Shown here in pieces: positions 1 through 7,585 of a stretch of 16,592 nt of DNA. This DNA comes from Lachnospiraceae bacterium (lineage in GTDB: Bacteria > Bacillota_A > Clostridia > Lachnospirales > Lachnospiraceae). The notes beneath the pieces are model-generated. The model had not been told where the DNA came from. It saw only the letters and a list, made by a program, of their open reading frames with translations, and searched no databases. Position numbers and translations under genes: made by a program. The DNA lies in contig JAEEWS010000052.1 in the NCBI GenBank assembly GCA_016287765.1, positions 1 through 16,592 of the forward strand. The letters run 5' to 3'. Every line of letters begins with the position of its first letter. Positions within the stretch are counted from its first letter, which is position 1.

Positions 1-2254
1 CGATAATGCCGATCAGCACGCCGCCGATCACGGCAAACATCATCTTAAGATCAGCCATTTCTTTCCGCATGATCTCCTTGCTCTCGTAAGAGAGGACCGA
101 TCCGTTTCGCTCTGTGATGCGGCTCAGGAGCTCCTCAGCGTTTTTGGAAGCCTCTTCATCGGTTGTATTAAAGGCATAGAACACGGGAACAGTGTTGCTT
201 CCGAGGTCTTCTTTAAGCCCCTCGACACCTGCGACCATGTTCAGGCCGATGGTCTGAAACCTGAGGGATAACTGCGTCGGGACTTTAATATAGGCACAGA
301 CGGTGTACTCGACTTCTTTTGCGTTTGTAAAGACAACAGCAACATTGGGGGCCGGGTCCGTGTCTTCCGTAACGGGTTTTCCGGTTTTCAGGTTTATGCT
401 GTCAAAGCCGTCTGCGTAACCGATGATCACTTTTTCTCCGATCTTCGGAGCACATTCATCCGTAATGATGTTACCGTTCTCATCTTCGCGTGCGAGACAG
501 GCTGCATAGCGCACGTTTGGATCGTTGAGCTTCGAGATGTCGCCCTCCAGCACTTTGACATTTGAAAGAAGCAGGTCATCAAGGCCCTCGACCGTTGCGA
601 AAAGAGTGGGATCCCCGTTGGGGGCCGATATGCCTGAGAAAACATTCCTCGTGTTTTTGTAGAACTCACTCATTTCTTCATCCGAGTGGGTGTACATGAT
701 CTTTGTGACTCCGTAGCCGAAGCCCTCCGAAGAACGCCCGGTTGCCGAAATGATCTCGTCAAGATCGGCCGTTTCCATGGGAGTGATCGAACCTCTCGAA
801 CGGAAGTAGTCGTTGTTTCCCACAATAAAATCCACGGCAGTGATCTTCGAAATGTAGGTTTCCGGATCAAAGCCCGAAACAAGCAGGTAGACACTGTTTA
901 AAAGGACGACCGAAAGAGCGAGCGAGATGAAGACAAGAACGCTTTTTTTACGGTTCCTTGCCATGTTTGCAAAAGCCATTCTTACGATGCGCGAGCCCTT
1001 TCTTCCGGGCTTACGTGGCCTGATCTTCCCGATGTCTTCGGTGTACTTTGCGGCTTCGACGGGAGAAACGCTTGCGGCCATACGCCCCGGCTTCGAGACG
1101 GAGATCAGAACCGTCAGGACCTCGAACAGAGCGGAACCCACAAATATCAGGGGTGATGTGCTGATCCTGACAAAGTTCAGATCTGTCAGCGACTTTATTA
1201 TGGTGCCGGATAGAGCGTTACCGAGTAAAAATCCCGCGACCAAACCGAAGGGGATGCCGACAGAGCAGAGGATGAGCGCCTGAAGGCGTATGATCTTTTT
1301 GATCTGGCGGGAAGTCACGCCGATGGTCTTCAGGAGACCGTAAAAACGTATGTCGCCCGTTACGGAGATCTGGAAGATGTTGTAAATGATCAGATAGCCC
1401 GTAAAGATGATGAGGAGCGAGAATGCAGCGATGGCGATGTAGGCTTCGGCGTCTCCCGTACTTGAGGATTGTGTGTAACCGGGATTCACGTGGATCTCAA
1501 CGGCGTCGTTATCGAGCCCCGTTGTTGTTCTGAGCCCCGCTTTCTGAGCCCATTTCTCCATTTGCCCGACTATCCCCCTTGATGAGGAAAACATGACATA
1601 GAGGTCCGGCAGCGTCCTTCTGTAGCCGTTCTCAACCGCTGTCTCCACGGCCGCGCGGGCATATGTTTCCGCTACCGCCGCCATGTGCAGCGGCAGTACG
1701 GGATCGAATTCCCAAAAGCCGGAAAGCGTGAAGGTGTCTGTGATCACACAGGGATTCGGATCGTTTCCGATGTTTATGGGAAGTTCCACCTTTGCACCGA
1801 GTTTCGGTTCGACACCGAGAACCTTGAGGGCTTCCGTGTCCATGGCGATCTCATCGGATGCCGTGGGGAAGTGACCCTCCGACAGATTGATGTATTCAAA
1901 TCTCGCGGCGTTTTTGTCGATGTAGGCGACACGGAGCAGGCGTGACCTGAAAGCAGGCGAATCATTGTAACCGCAGATCAGCTCCGTACCGCGGTACTTT
2001 TCGGGAATCGCGGATGTGAGCTTTTCAAGCTGTTCGTCCGTGAGCGCACCGTAGTAGCCGTGTGCCTCGTTCCCGCTCTGCTTTAAGAAGGAGTGCTTAA
2101 ATGTGGTCACAAGAGAAAGGGAGACCGCAAATATCGCGGTAAACAGGACGGATGTCAGCATGATGGCGGCGACAGCTATGATGTTCCTTCTGCGGGCGGA
2201 GAGAAAAGCTCTGACCGCCAGACGGTTTACGCATTTTGTGTTTCTGACTTTCAT
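1..2254 (-). CDS. FtsX-family ABC transporter permease, 3' end cut by window edge
   Basis: This frame stays open from an ATG at 2254 to the left edge, giving 751 codons with no stop. It is an integral-membrane permease with duplicated FtsX/MacB-type domains. Membrane segments lie near residues 24-48, 271-295, 324-348, 367-388 and 437-461, and another begins near 737. Large extracytoplasmic parts lie at about 50-270 and 462-735. Family hallmarks are the GLLKTIGVTSRQIKK coupling segment (about 306-320) and SPVEAAKY (about 397-404), which closes the first FtsX half. The start follows a GGAGGG site and lies 17 bases after the ATPase stop, so the two are surely co-transcribed. Two FtsX halves with an extracytoplasmic domain in each resemble LolCE-like or generic Firmicutes permeases more than the ten-helix BceB type. 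The substrate is unknown; export, lipoprotein release or peptide resistance are possible. Serine codon TCG is unusually frequent. Confidence 0.9.
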   Translation of the reverse strand, partial: MKVRNTKCVNRLAVRAFLSARRRNIIAVAAIMLTSVLFTAIFAVSLSLVTTFKHSFLKQSGNEAHGYYGALTDEQLEKLTSAIPEKYRGTELICGYNDSPAFRSRLLRVAYIDKNAARFEYINLSEGHFPTASDEIAMDTEALKVLGVEPKLGAKVELPINIGNDPNPCVITDTFTLSGFWEFDPVLPLHMAAVAETYARAAVETAVENGYRRTLPDLYVMFSSSRGIVGQMEKWAQKAGLRTTTGLDNDAVEIHVNPGYTQSSSTGDAEAYIAIAAFSLLIIFTGYLIIYNIFQISVTGDIRFYGLLKTIGVTSRQIKKIIRLQALILCSVGIPFGLVAGFLLGNALSGTIIKSLTDLNFVRISTSPLIFVGSALFEVLTVLISVSKPGRMAASVSPVEAAKYTEDIGKIRPRKPGRKGSRIVRMAFANMARNRKKSVLVFISLALSVVLLNSVYLLVSGFDPETYISKITAVDFIVGNNDYFRSRGSITPMETADLDEIISATGRSSEGFGYGVTKIMYTHSDEEMSEFYKNTRNVFSGISAPNGDPTLFATVEGLDDLLLSNVKVLEGDISKLNDPNVRYAACLAREDENGNIITDECAPKIGEKVIIGYADGFDSINLKTGKPVTEDTDPAPNVAVVFTNAKEVEYTVCAYIKVPTQLSLRFQTIGLNMVAGVEGLKEDLGSNTVPVFYAFNTTDEEASKNAEELLSRITERNGSVLSYESKEIMRKEMADLKMMFAVIGGVLIGII

Positions 2255-2271
2255 TTCGATCACCCTCCGTC

Positions 2272-2937
2272 TTAAGAAACTATCCTGCCGTCTTCGATCC
2301 TTACGATCCTGTCGGCAAGTTGTGCGATCTCTTCGTTGTGAGTGATCATGACAAGCGTTTGTGAGTACTTCTGCGCCGAAACTTTCAAAAGAGAAAGGAC
2401 ATCCTGACCTGTTTTGGAATCCAGATTTCCTGTGGGCTCATCGGCAAGGATGATGGAAGGACGGGAGGAAAGGGCTCTCGCGATGGCAACTCTCTGCTGC
2501 TGACCGCCTGAAAGCTTGTTCGGAAGGGCGTCCTTTTTCTCTGAAAGCCCGAGGGTTGAAAGGATGTCTTCCACGTAAGCATCGTTGACCTTTTCTCCGT
2601 CCAGTTCGATGGGGAGGACCGTGTTTTCGTAAACGTTGAGGACGGGCACCAGATTATATGCCTGGAAGATGAAGCCGATCTTTCTTCTCCTGAAGATCGT
2701 GAGCTCGTCATCCTTAAGGGCGAAGATGTCCTTGCCGTCGATGATCACGCTGCCCGATGTGGGTCTGTCGAGTCCCCCCAGCATATGCAAAAGCGTTGTC
2801 TTTCCGCTTCCCGAAGTTCCGACGATGGCGACGAATTCTCCCTTGTCCACTTCGAGGCTGATGCCGTCGGTTGCGTTGAAAGCGTTGCTTCCCTGCCCGT
2901 AGGTCTTGATCAGATCTTTTGCCTGTAATATACTCAT
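2272..2937 (-). CDS. ABC transporter ATP-binding protein, MacB/LolD/BceA type
   Basis: This is a cytoplasmic ATPase of 221 residues that should power the FtsX permease encoded just downstream. It shows Walker A GTSGSGKTT (40-48), Q-loop Q92 in FIFQAYNLVPVLNV, signature LSGGQQQR (142-149), Walker B IILADE (162-167) followed by PTGNLD, and H-loop H200 in ITHNEE. The Q-loop and PTGNLD context are characteristic of the MacB/LolD/BceA subfamily. The chosen ATG at 2937 has AAGGAG 9 bases upstream. A longer frame reaches an ATG at 3003, but that extension carries no family sequence and would read through the leader inverted repeat. The kinase gene lies 121 bases upstream, which leaves room for a separate promoter. 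Function as half of an ABC module is secure; the substrate is not. Confidence 0.95.
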   Translation of the reverse strand: MSILQAKDLIKTYGQGSNAFNATDGISLEVDKGEFVAIVGTSGSGKTTLLHMLGGLDRPTSGSVIIDGKDIFALKDDELTIFRRRKIGFIFQAYNLVPVLNVYENTVLPIELDGEKVNDAYVEDILSTLGLSEKKDALPNKLSGGQQQRVAIARALSSRPSIILADEPTGNLDSKTGQDVLSLLKVSAQKYSQTLVMITHNEEIAQLADRIVRIEDGRIVS

Positions 2938-2961
2938 ATCATAACTCTCCTTAAAAAAATA

Positions 2962-2991
2962 ACGTGTGTAAGTGATGTCCTTTACACACGT
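2962..2991 (-). promoter_or_regulatory. 10-bp perfect inverted repeat upstream of the ABC module, candidate operator
   Basis: ACGTGTGTAA at 2962-2971 is matched by its exact reverse complement TTACACACGT at 2982-2991, with 10 bases between. The half-site centres are 20 bp apart, about two helical turns. The repeat lies 25-54 bases upstream of the ATPase start, in the gap after the two-component genes. It is inferred to be the binding site of the neighbouring response regulator, or an RNA hairpin in the leader. The half-sites point the opposite way from the published BceR box, so it is not simply that motif. Confidence 0.5.
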
Positions 2992-3036
2992 ATTATTGCA
3001 CACAAATCTTTCCTGAATCTTTCAAAATAGGATCTG

Positions 3037-3060
3037 AATTCTTTCGGTTTTGAAAGAATT
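3037..3060 (-). terminator. A/T-rich hairpin at the end of the kinase gene, possible weak terminator
   Basis: AATTCTTTC (3037-3045) and GAAAGAATT (3052-3060) form a perfect 9-bp stem with a 6-base loop. The kinase stop codon overlaps its start. On the minus strand no long U-tract follows, so it may be a weak or partial terminator, an mRNA 3'-end stabiliser, or a protein-binding site. Confidence 0.35.
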
Positions 3061-3973
3061 ATGATTTCTTTAAGAAAATGCAAAACTCGGAGCCTTTGCC
3101 CGGGAGTGAGGAAACCTTTATGTATCCGCCTTCTCCGGACACTATCTCACGTGCAAGATACAGACCGATTCCGACGCCTTCCTGCGCGCGTGAAGCTTCA
3201 AGCCTTTCAAATCTCGAAAAAATGCGGGGAATGTCTTCTTCCGCTATGCCGATCCCGGTGTCCGTGACTTTGATGCAGACAAACATCCCGTACTCGACCG
3301 CGGAAAGCCTGATACTTCCGGAAGAAGTGTATTTGACGGCGTTGTCTGCAATGTTTGCAAGAGCTTCCGCCGTCCATTTACGGTCAAAGACAGCCTTTGC
3401 GGAAGTCTGTTCGAGGATCAGTTCCAGGCCCTTTCTCTCGGCCTTTGCCTTCATCTCGTCGTAAACCCCCGACATAAGGGCAAAAACACTGTCCTCGGAA
3501 GGGTTGAGACTTAATATGCCGTTTTCGAGACGGGAGAGCTTTACGAGAGAATCGATCAAAAAACGGAGTTTTTCGCTTTCCCTTGAGATCGCGTCGAGAC
3601 TCTCCTTTTGCGAAGGATCGAGAGGCGATTCCGCAAGAAGCTCGCTGTGGAGAAGGAGATTTGCAATGGGCGTCTTGGTCTGGTGGGAAATGTCCGAGAT
3701 GAGGGTTTTGATCTTGTCCCGCTCCAGTTTCACGTTCCCCGCCGAGATGGAAGAGGATTCGAGATAGTCATGGAGCTTTGTTTCAAGGCGCGATGTGATC
3801 TCCTCGCTGTATTCTGTTTCTTTGAATTCGCCCGCGATCGCGGCGTCCAGCATTTCTTCGAGACGGTCGAACGTCTTTCTTGTTCTCCGCCTTTCGCGGA
3901 GTGTGAGAAGGATTGCCGCAACGATCGAAAGTGCTGCGATCGCTATCGCAATGATAAAGATGAAATCAGGCAT
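3059..3973 (-). CDS. Sensor histidine kinase with one membrane helix
   Basis: This is a 304-residue membrane-bound histidine kinase that should phosphorylate the response regulator encoded directly upstream. A single hydrophobic segment (about 4-25) is followed by RERRRTRK and a helical linker. The dimerisation/H-box is SDISHQTKTPIANL with the phospho-acceptor H97. The ATP-binding domain shows an N-box with N207 and N211, G1 DTGIGI (238-243), an F-box around IPRIFSRFERL (248-258) and G2 GVGIGLYLAREI (266-277). There is no second membrane helix and no extracytoplasmic domain, so it cannot sense an external ligand in the classical way. It may receive its signal from the FtsX permease, as in Bce-type modules; that is inference. 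The start overlaps the regulator stop by 8 bases, so translation is probably coupled. Confidence 0.93.
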   Translation of the reverse strand: MPDFIFIIAIAIAALSIVAAILLTLRERRRTRKTFDRLEEMLDAAIAGEFKETEYSEEITSRLETKLHDYLESSSISAGNVKLERDKIKTLISDISHQTKTPIANLLLHSELLAESPLDPSQKESLDAISRESEKLRFLIDSLVKLSRLENGILSLNPSEDSVFALMSGVYDEMKAKAERKGLELILEQTSAKAVFDRKWTAEALANIADNAVKYTSSGSIRLSAVEYGMFVCIKVTDTGIGIAEEDIPRIFSRFERLEASRAQEGVGIGLYLAREIVSGEGGYIKVSSLPGKGSEFCIFLKKS

Positions 3974-4652
3974 TTTCTTTTACCCACATGTATCCGAGAC
4001 CGTAGACGGTCTTGATCAGATCTTTCGCGTCAAGCTTGTCACGAAGTCTTTTTACCGCAACGGACAGAGCATTTTCATCGACAAAATCCGAGCCTTCCGA
4101 CCAGATCCTGTCAAGGAGTTCCTCTCGTCCGAGAGTGATCCCGGGGTTTGATACGAACATTTTAAGAAGCTTTTGTTCCGTCTTACTGAGTACGATCTCT
4201 TCATCACCCGCCATAAAGATCATGCGTCCGAAATCAAAGCGGTATCTGCCCAGTGTGATCTCGTCGGACGGTCTTGCGGCTTCGTTTTTTCGTAGCTGTG
4301 TGTTTACTCTTGCGCGAAGGACACTTAACGAAAACGGCTTTGTGACATAGTCGTCCGCACCGTAGTCCAGTCCTTTTACGATGTCCGCATCCGTGTCGTT
4401 GGCAGAGAGCATGATCACTGAGATCCTGGGATCCTTTGCCTTGATCTCTTTCAGAAGATCAAGCCCGCTCCCGTCGGGCAGGTTGATGTCGAGGATCACG
4501 AGCGCGGGCTGTGTGAGCCCGATCTGTTCCCTTGCTTCCTTTAACGTGCTGAGGGAGACTATGCTTCTCGAATCGTCTTTAAGAGCCTTGCACAGTCCCG
4601 TATTCAGATCCTTGTCGTCTTCGATTATAACGATCTGCTGTGTTTTTCCCAT
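3966..4652 (-). CDS. OmpR/PhoB-family response regulator
   Basis: This is a cytoplasmic transcription factor of 228 residues, the normal length for the family. The receiver domain (about 6-118) has the acidic pair E11/D12, phospho-acceptor D55 in VILDINLPDGSG, S83 in place of the usual threonine, and K105 in TKPFSLSVLRAR. The C-terminal winged helix (about 130-226) ends in the typical ALSVAVKRLRDKL and VYGLGYMW. The ATG at 4652 is preceded by a GGGGGA ribosome site. The gene comes first in the string regulator-kinase-ATPase-permease and overlaps the kinase by 8 bases. Its likely targets are this operon and the inverted repeat at 2962-2991, which is inferred from position alone. Confidence 0.95.
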   Translation of the reverse strand: MGKTQQIVIIEDDKDLNTGLCKALKDDSRSIVSLSTLKEAREQIGLTQPALVILDINLPDGSGLDLLKEIKAKDPRISVIMLSANDTDADIVKGLDYGADDYVTKPFSLSVLRARVNTQLRKNEAARPSDEITLGRYRFDFGRMIFMAGDEEIVLSKTEQKLLKMFVSNPGITLGREELLDRIWSEGSDFVDENALSVAVKRLRDKLDAKDLIKTVYGLGYMWVKENA

Positions 4653-4684
4653 GTGTTCCCCCGATAAAACAGTTGAAGCTGTCT

Positions 4685-4712
4685 TGCATAATTCTCTTGA
4701 TTATGCTAAAAT
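4685..4712 (+). promoter_or_regulatory. Probable promoter for the TM1266/hydE genes
   Basis: TTGCAT (4685-4690) and TAAAAT (4707-4712) are separated by 16 bases, a fair sigma-A-like match, followed by a leader of about 85 bases to the first start codon. A 6-bp inverted repeat, GCATAA (4686-4691) and TTATGC (4701-4706), fills the space between the boxes and could be an operator. The region also holds the promoter of the divergent response regulator, but I see no convincing match on that strand. Confidence 0.4.
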
Positions 4713-4804
4713 ATAGCACATTTTACCGGAAAGTTGAAGAGCGGAAATGACGATCTGAAACGAAGGCCGAAGAAAAAGTATTATAACAGATGAAAGGAGA
4801 CCAT

Positions 4805-5050
4805 ATGGAGACAAGAGTTGCGTTGCTTGGGATCATAGTTGAAAATCCCGATTCGGTGGAGAAGCTGAATGCGCTTCTTCATGAATACAGACAATACATT
4901 ATAGGGAGAATGGGAGTACCTTACGCGACCAAGGGCATTTCTATAATCAGCGTTGCGTTGGATGCACCCCAGGATACCATAAGCGCCCTGTCGGGTAAGA
5001 TTGGTAAGCTGGAAGGGATCACTGCCAAGACCATATATTCAAAGAAATAA
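4805..5050 (+). CDS. TM1266-family iron-only hydrogenase system putative regulator
   Basis: This is a small cytoplasmic protein of 81 residues resembling the TM1266 family, a compact ferredoxin-like/ACT-type fold found next to [FeFe]-hydrogenase maturation genes. Recognisable family features are the opening ETRVALLGIIVEN, the central YIIGRMGVPYATKGISIISV, and the GKIGKLEGITAKTIYSK ending. It has no DNA-binding domain, so direct transcription control is uncertain; the role as a regulator is a family label rather than a proven activity. The ATG at 4805 has AAAGGAG 5 bases upstream. An ATG at 4790 lies in front of that site and is less likely. hydE follows after 54 bases on the same strand, which supports the assignment. 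Confidence 0.85.
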   Translation: METRVALLGIIVENPDSVEKLNALLHEYRQYIIGRMGVPYATKGISIISVALDAPQDTISALSGKIGKLEGITAKTIYSKK

Positions 5051-5104
5051 CATGGAACATTGCAGGCGGCATTTGCTGCTCAGAATACGGGAAAGGAAAA
5101 GAAT

Positions 5105-6169
5105 ATGGCAGAGATGATCACGCCGTGGGAATTGATAAAAAAACTTGAGTCTGCCGGAGAACTGTCCAAAGATGAATTTGTTTACCTGATCGGTAACAGG
5201 GACTCAGTTGACAGAGAAAAACTGTATGCTCTGGCAAGGGAGATCCAACACAAGACTTTCGGAAACAAAGTTTATTTGAGAGGTCTCATAGAATTTACCA
5301 ATTATTGCAGAAACGATTGCTTGTACTGCGGTATCAGAAGAAGCAATAAAAAGGCGGAAAGGTATCGTCTTACAAAGGAGCAGATCCTGAAGGCCTGTGA
5401 AATGGGCTACGGATTGGGCTACAGAACCTTTGTGCTTCAGGGCGGAGAGGATATGAGCTACAGTCCTGAGGACATCGCCGATCTGGTTAAAGGTATAAAG
5501 AAAAGCTTTCCGGACTGTGCCGTCACTTTGTCTGTGGGAGAGCGCAGCCGTGAAGATTACCAAAAGTGGTTTGATGCAGGGGCGGACAGGTACCTTTTGA
5601 GACATGAGACTGCCAATGAGGAGCACTATGGTAAGCTTCATCCTGCGGAACTTTCCCTTAAGCACAGGATCGACTGCCTTAAAACCTTAAAGGACATTGG
5701 CTATCAGGTGGGGGCAGGGTTTATGGTAGGATCGCCTTATCAGAGAGTAGAGGATCTGGCTGAGGATATGGTCTTCCTAAAGAAACTGGATCCTCATATG
5801 GTTGGCATAGGTCCTTTTATACCTCATCACGATACTCCTTTTGCGGACTATAAGGCGGGGAGCCTTGAACTGACGCTTTTTATGCTGGCGCTTCTGAGGA
5901 TCATGCTGCCGGGGGTACTTTTGCCTGCCACAACAGCTCTTGGGACAATTGCCCCCGACGGAAGAGAACAGGGGATACTTGCCGGGGCGAATGTGGTAAT
6001 GCCCAATCTTTCTCCACGGGATGTGCGGGGAAAATATATGCTTTACGACAATAAGATCTGTACAGGGGATGAGGCGGCCGCTTGCAAAGGCTGTATGGAC
6101 AGAAGGATAGAACGGATCGGTTATCAGACTGTGATAAGCCGCGGCGACAGCCCCTATTGCTCACGATAA
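5105..6169 (+). CDS. hydE: [FeFe]-hydrogenase H-cluster radical SAM maturase HydE
   Basis: HydE is a cytoplasmic radical-SAM enzyme that helps build the di-iron subcluster of [FeFe] hydrogenase, working with HydG and the scaffold HydF. This copy has 354 residues, close to the usual 350. The radical-SAM cluster motif is C68-x3-C72-x2-C75 in NYCRNDCLYCGIR, which is typical of HydE. A second cysteine set, C319-x7-C327-x2-C330, has the spacing known for the accessory cluster of Thermotoga HydE. Other HydE-like parts are LQGGED (111-116), the GAGFMVGSP segment (203-211) and IGPFIPHHDTPF (235-246). The ATG at 5105 follows AAAGGAAA; a TTG at 5060 in the same frame lacks a ribosome site. The related BtrN-like and PylB radical-SAM proteins are less likely because of both cysteine sets and the TM1266 neighbour. 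Confidence 0.93.
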   Translation: MAEMITPWELIKKLESAGELSKDEFVYLIGNRDSVDREKLYALAREIQHKTFGNKVYLRGLIEFTNYCRNDCLYCGIRRSNKKAERYRLTKEQILKACEMGYGLGYRTFVLQGGEDMSYSPEDIADLVKGIKKSFPDCAVTLSVGERSREDYQKWFDAGADRYLLRHETANEEHYGKLHPAELSLKHRIDCLKTLKDIGYQVGAGFMVGSPYQRVEDLAEDMVFLKKLDPHMVGIGPFIPHHDTPFADYKAGSLELTLFMLALLRIMLPGVLLPATTALGTIAPDGREQGILAGANVVMPNLSPRDVRGKYMLYDNKICTGDEAAACKGCMDRRIERIGYQTVISRGDSPYCSR

Positions 6170-6274
6170 TTTGTGAGAAGAAAGACGGTCAGGTGAGTCT
6201 TAAAAGTAAGTCGAAACCTTTGATATTTTTTTACGTGTTTATTGGTAGAAGGTTTTAAAAGGGAGGATAACAAA

Positions 6275-7558
6275 ATGAAAAAGAATATGTCACTTATATT
6301 GATCGTTTTATTATTTGTTTCCGGCTTTTCGGCTTGCGGCAAGAGTCCGATCGATGAGCAGGTGGTCTGGGCAGCGGATATTAAGAGCACAGAGGTTAAC
6401 AGTTTTGACCGGAAGATGGATATGGATCCTTTTGATGAAAAATTCCTGGAGCATGTATCCCAAAAGAAGCAGGGGAATTATATGACTTCGCCCCTTTCCT
6501 TCAGATATGCCCTGGGGCTTCTTCTGGCGGGAGCGGAAGGAGATACGAAAGCAGAACTTATTAAAGCTCTTGAAGTTAATTCGGAAGAAGAATGGAATGA
6601 AAAGTGTTTGATATTTAATGGTGTCGTTGATCGGTTTAAGGCCAATCTTCAAAGAGAGATCGATCAGATCAATGTATATAAAGAGCAGGGTTGGATGCCC
6701 AAGGACGGAACAGAACCCTACAGGGCCTTAAGAGTTGCCAATTCCGTCTGGAAAGCGGAAAGGATAAAAGCGGATTTTAAGGAGGATTATCGTAAGACCG
6801 TCGAGCAGATATATGCAGCGGAATATCGCTCCTTCACGCCTAAAAATGCTGTGGAAAAGATCAACGAATGGGCTGACATAAAAACCGAGCATATGATCTC
6901 CAAACTCCTTCCGGACAATTATCCCACCGATATGCTGGCGGTAGTTCTGATGAATGCCTTGTATTTTAAGGATGCATGGGAAAATGAGTTTGATAAAGGG
7001 GCGACTCATGAGGCGGATTTTTATGCCCGTTCGGGGCAGACTGTCCGCAAGGAGTTCATGAGTAACACAGATCATTATTCCTATTACGAAGATAAGGATA
7101 CCAAGCTGGTGATCCTTCCCATGAAGGGCGGGATCTATATGGCCTTTGTACTTGGATCGCAGGATGGGCTGTCAGAGAAGATCGCTAAGGCTGACTTTGA
7201 AAATGTGAAGGTTACAATTCCCAAGATAGATCTGGAAACGGATCTTTCAGGCGGAGAACTGGTGGATTTTCTTAAGGACAGCGGTGTTAAACTGGCCTTT
7301 GATGCCGAAAAGGCCGACTTTTCGGCAATGCTGGATAATAGCATATATGTAAGCGACATTATACAAAAAACCCGGTTAAAGCTGGATGAAGAGGGAGTTG
7401 AGGCTGCGGCTGTCACAGCTGTTATGGTGGCGGTAACAGCGCTTTGGAGACCGGAGGAACCTAAAGAGTTCACTGCGGACAAGCCTTTTTCCTTCTACAT
7501 CTATACTACCTGTAATGACTTTACGTCTCTGATGTTTGCGGGTGAGATCGTGGAATGA
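6275..7558 (+). CDS. Secreted serpin (serine protease inhibitor) lipoprotein
   Basis: This is a 427-residue serpin, predicted to be tethered outside the cell. Residues 1-21 form a lipoprotein signal peptide with C21 in FSAC; phenylalanine at -3 is slightly unusual. Serpin landmarks are TSPLSFRYALGLLLAGAEGDT, AVEKINEWADIKTEHMISKL, VVLMNALYFKDAWENEF and the C-terminal ADKPFSFYIY. The reactive-centre hinge EEGVEAAAVTA starts at E372. Counting the standard 17 positions puts the scissile bond at T388-A389, suggesting an elastase-like target. Position P14 is valine instead of Thr/Ser, which could slow loop insertion, but the alanine-rich hinge supports an inhibitor. The ATG at 6275 has GGGAGG 8 bases upstream; an upstream in-frame start at 6242 lacks one. 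A hydrolase gene follows after 27 bases. Target proteases are unknown; host or competitor enzymes are plausible. Confidence 0.93.
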   Translation: MKKNMSLILIVLLFVSGFSACGKSPIDEQVVWAADIKSTEVNSFDRKMDMDPFDEKFLEHVSQKKQGNYMTSPLSFRYALGLLLAGAEGDTKAELIKALEVNSEEEWNEKCLIFNGVVDRFKANLQREIDQINVYKEQGWMPKDGTEPYRALRVANSVWKAERIKADFKEDYRKTVEQIYAAEYRSFTPKNAVEKINEWADIKTEHMISKLLPDNYPTDMLAVVLMNALYFKDAWENEFDKGATHEADFYARSGQTVRKEFMSNTDHYSYYEDKDTKLVILPMKGGIYMAFVLGSQDGLSEKIAKADFENVKVTIPKIDLETDLSGGELVDFLKDSGVKLAFDAEKADFSAMLDNSIYVSDIIQKTRLKLDEEGVEAAAVTAVMVAVTALWRPEEPKEFTADKPFSFYIYTTCNDFTSLMFAGEIVE

Positions 7559-7585
7559 TACTGTAAAGACCATAGGAATGAGGTT

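Noticed and set aside
2938..3003. Longer N-terminus for the ABC ATPase from an ATG at 3003
   Set aside because: The extra 22 residues match nothing in the family and would cover the inverted repeat, while the inner ATG has a good ribosome site.
5204..5665. Open frame of 153 codons on the minus strand
   Set aside because: It is antisense to the radical-SAM core of hydE and shows no family motif or ribosome site.
6170..6274. Separate promoter or terminator between hydE and the serpin gene
   Set aside because: TTGATA followed by A/T-rich sequence is present, but no -10 box at a proper distance and no hairpin with a U-tract, so it was left out.
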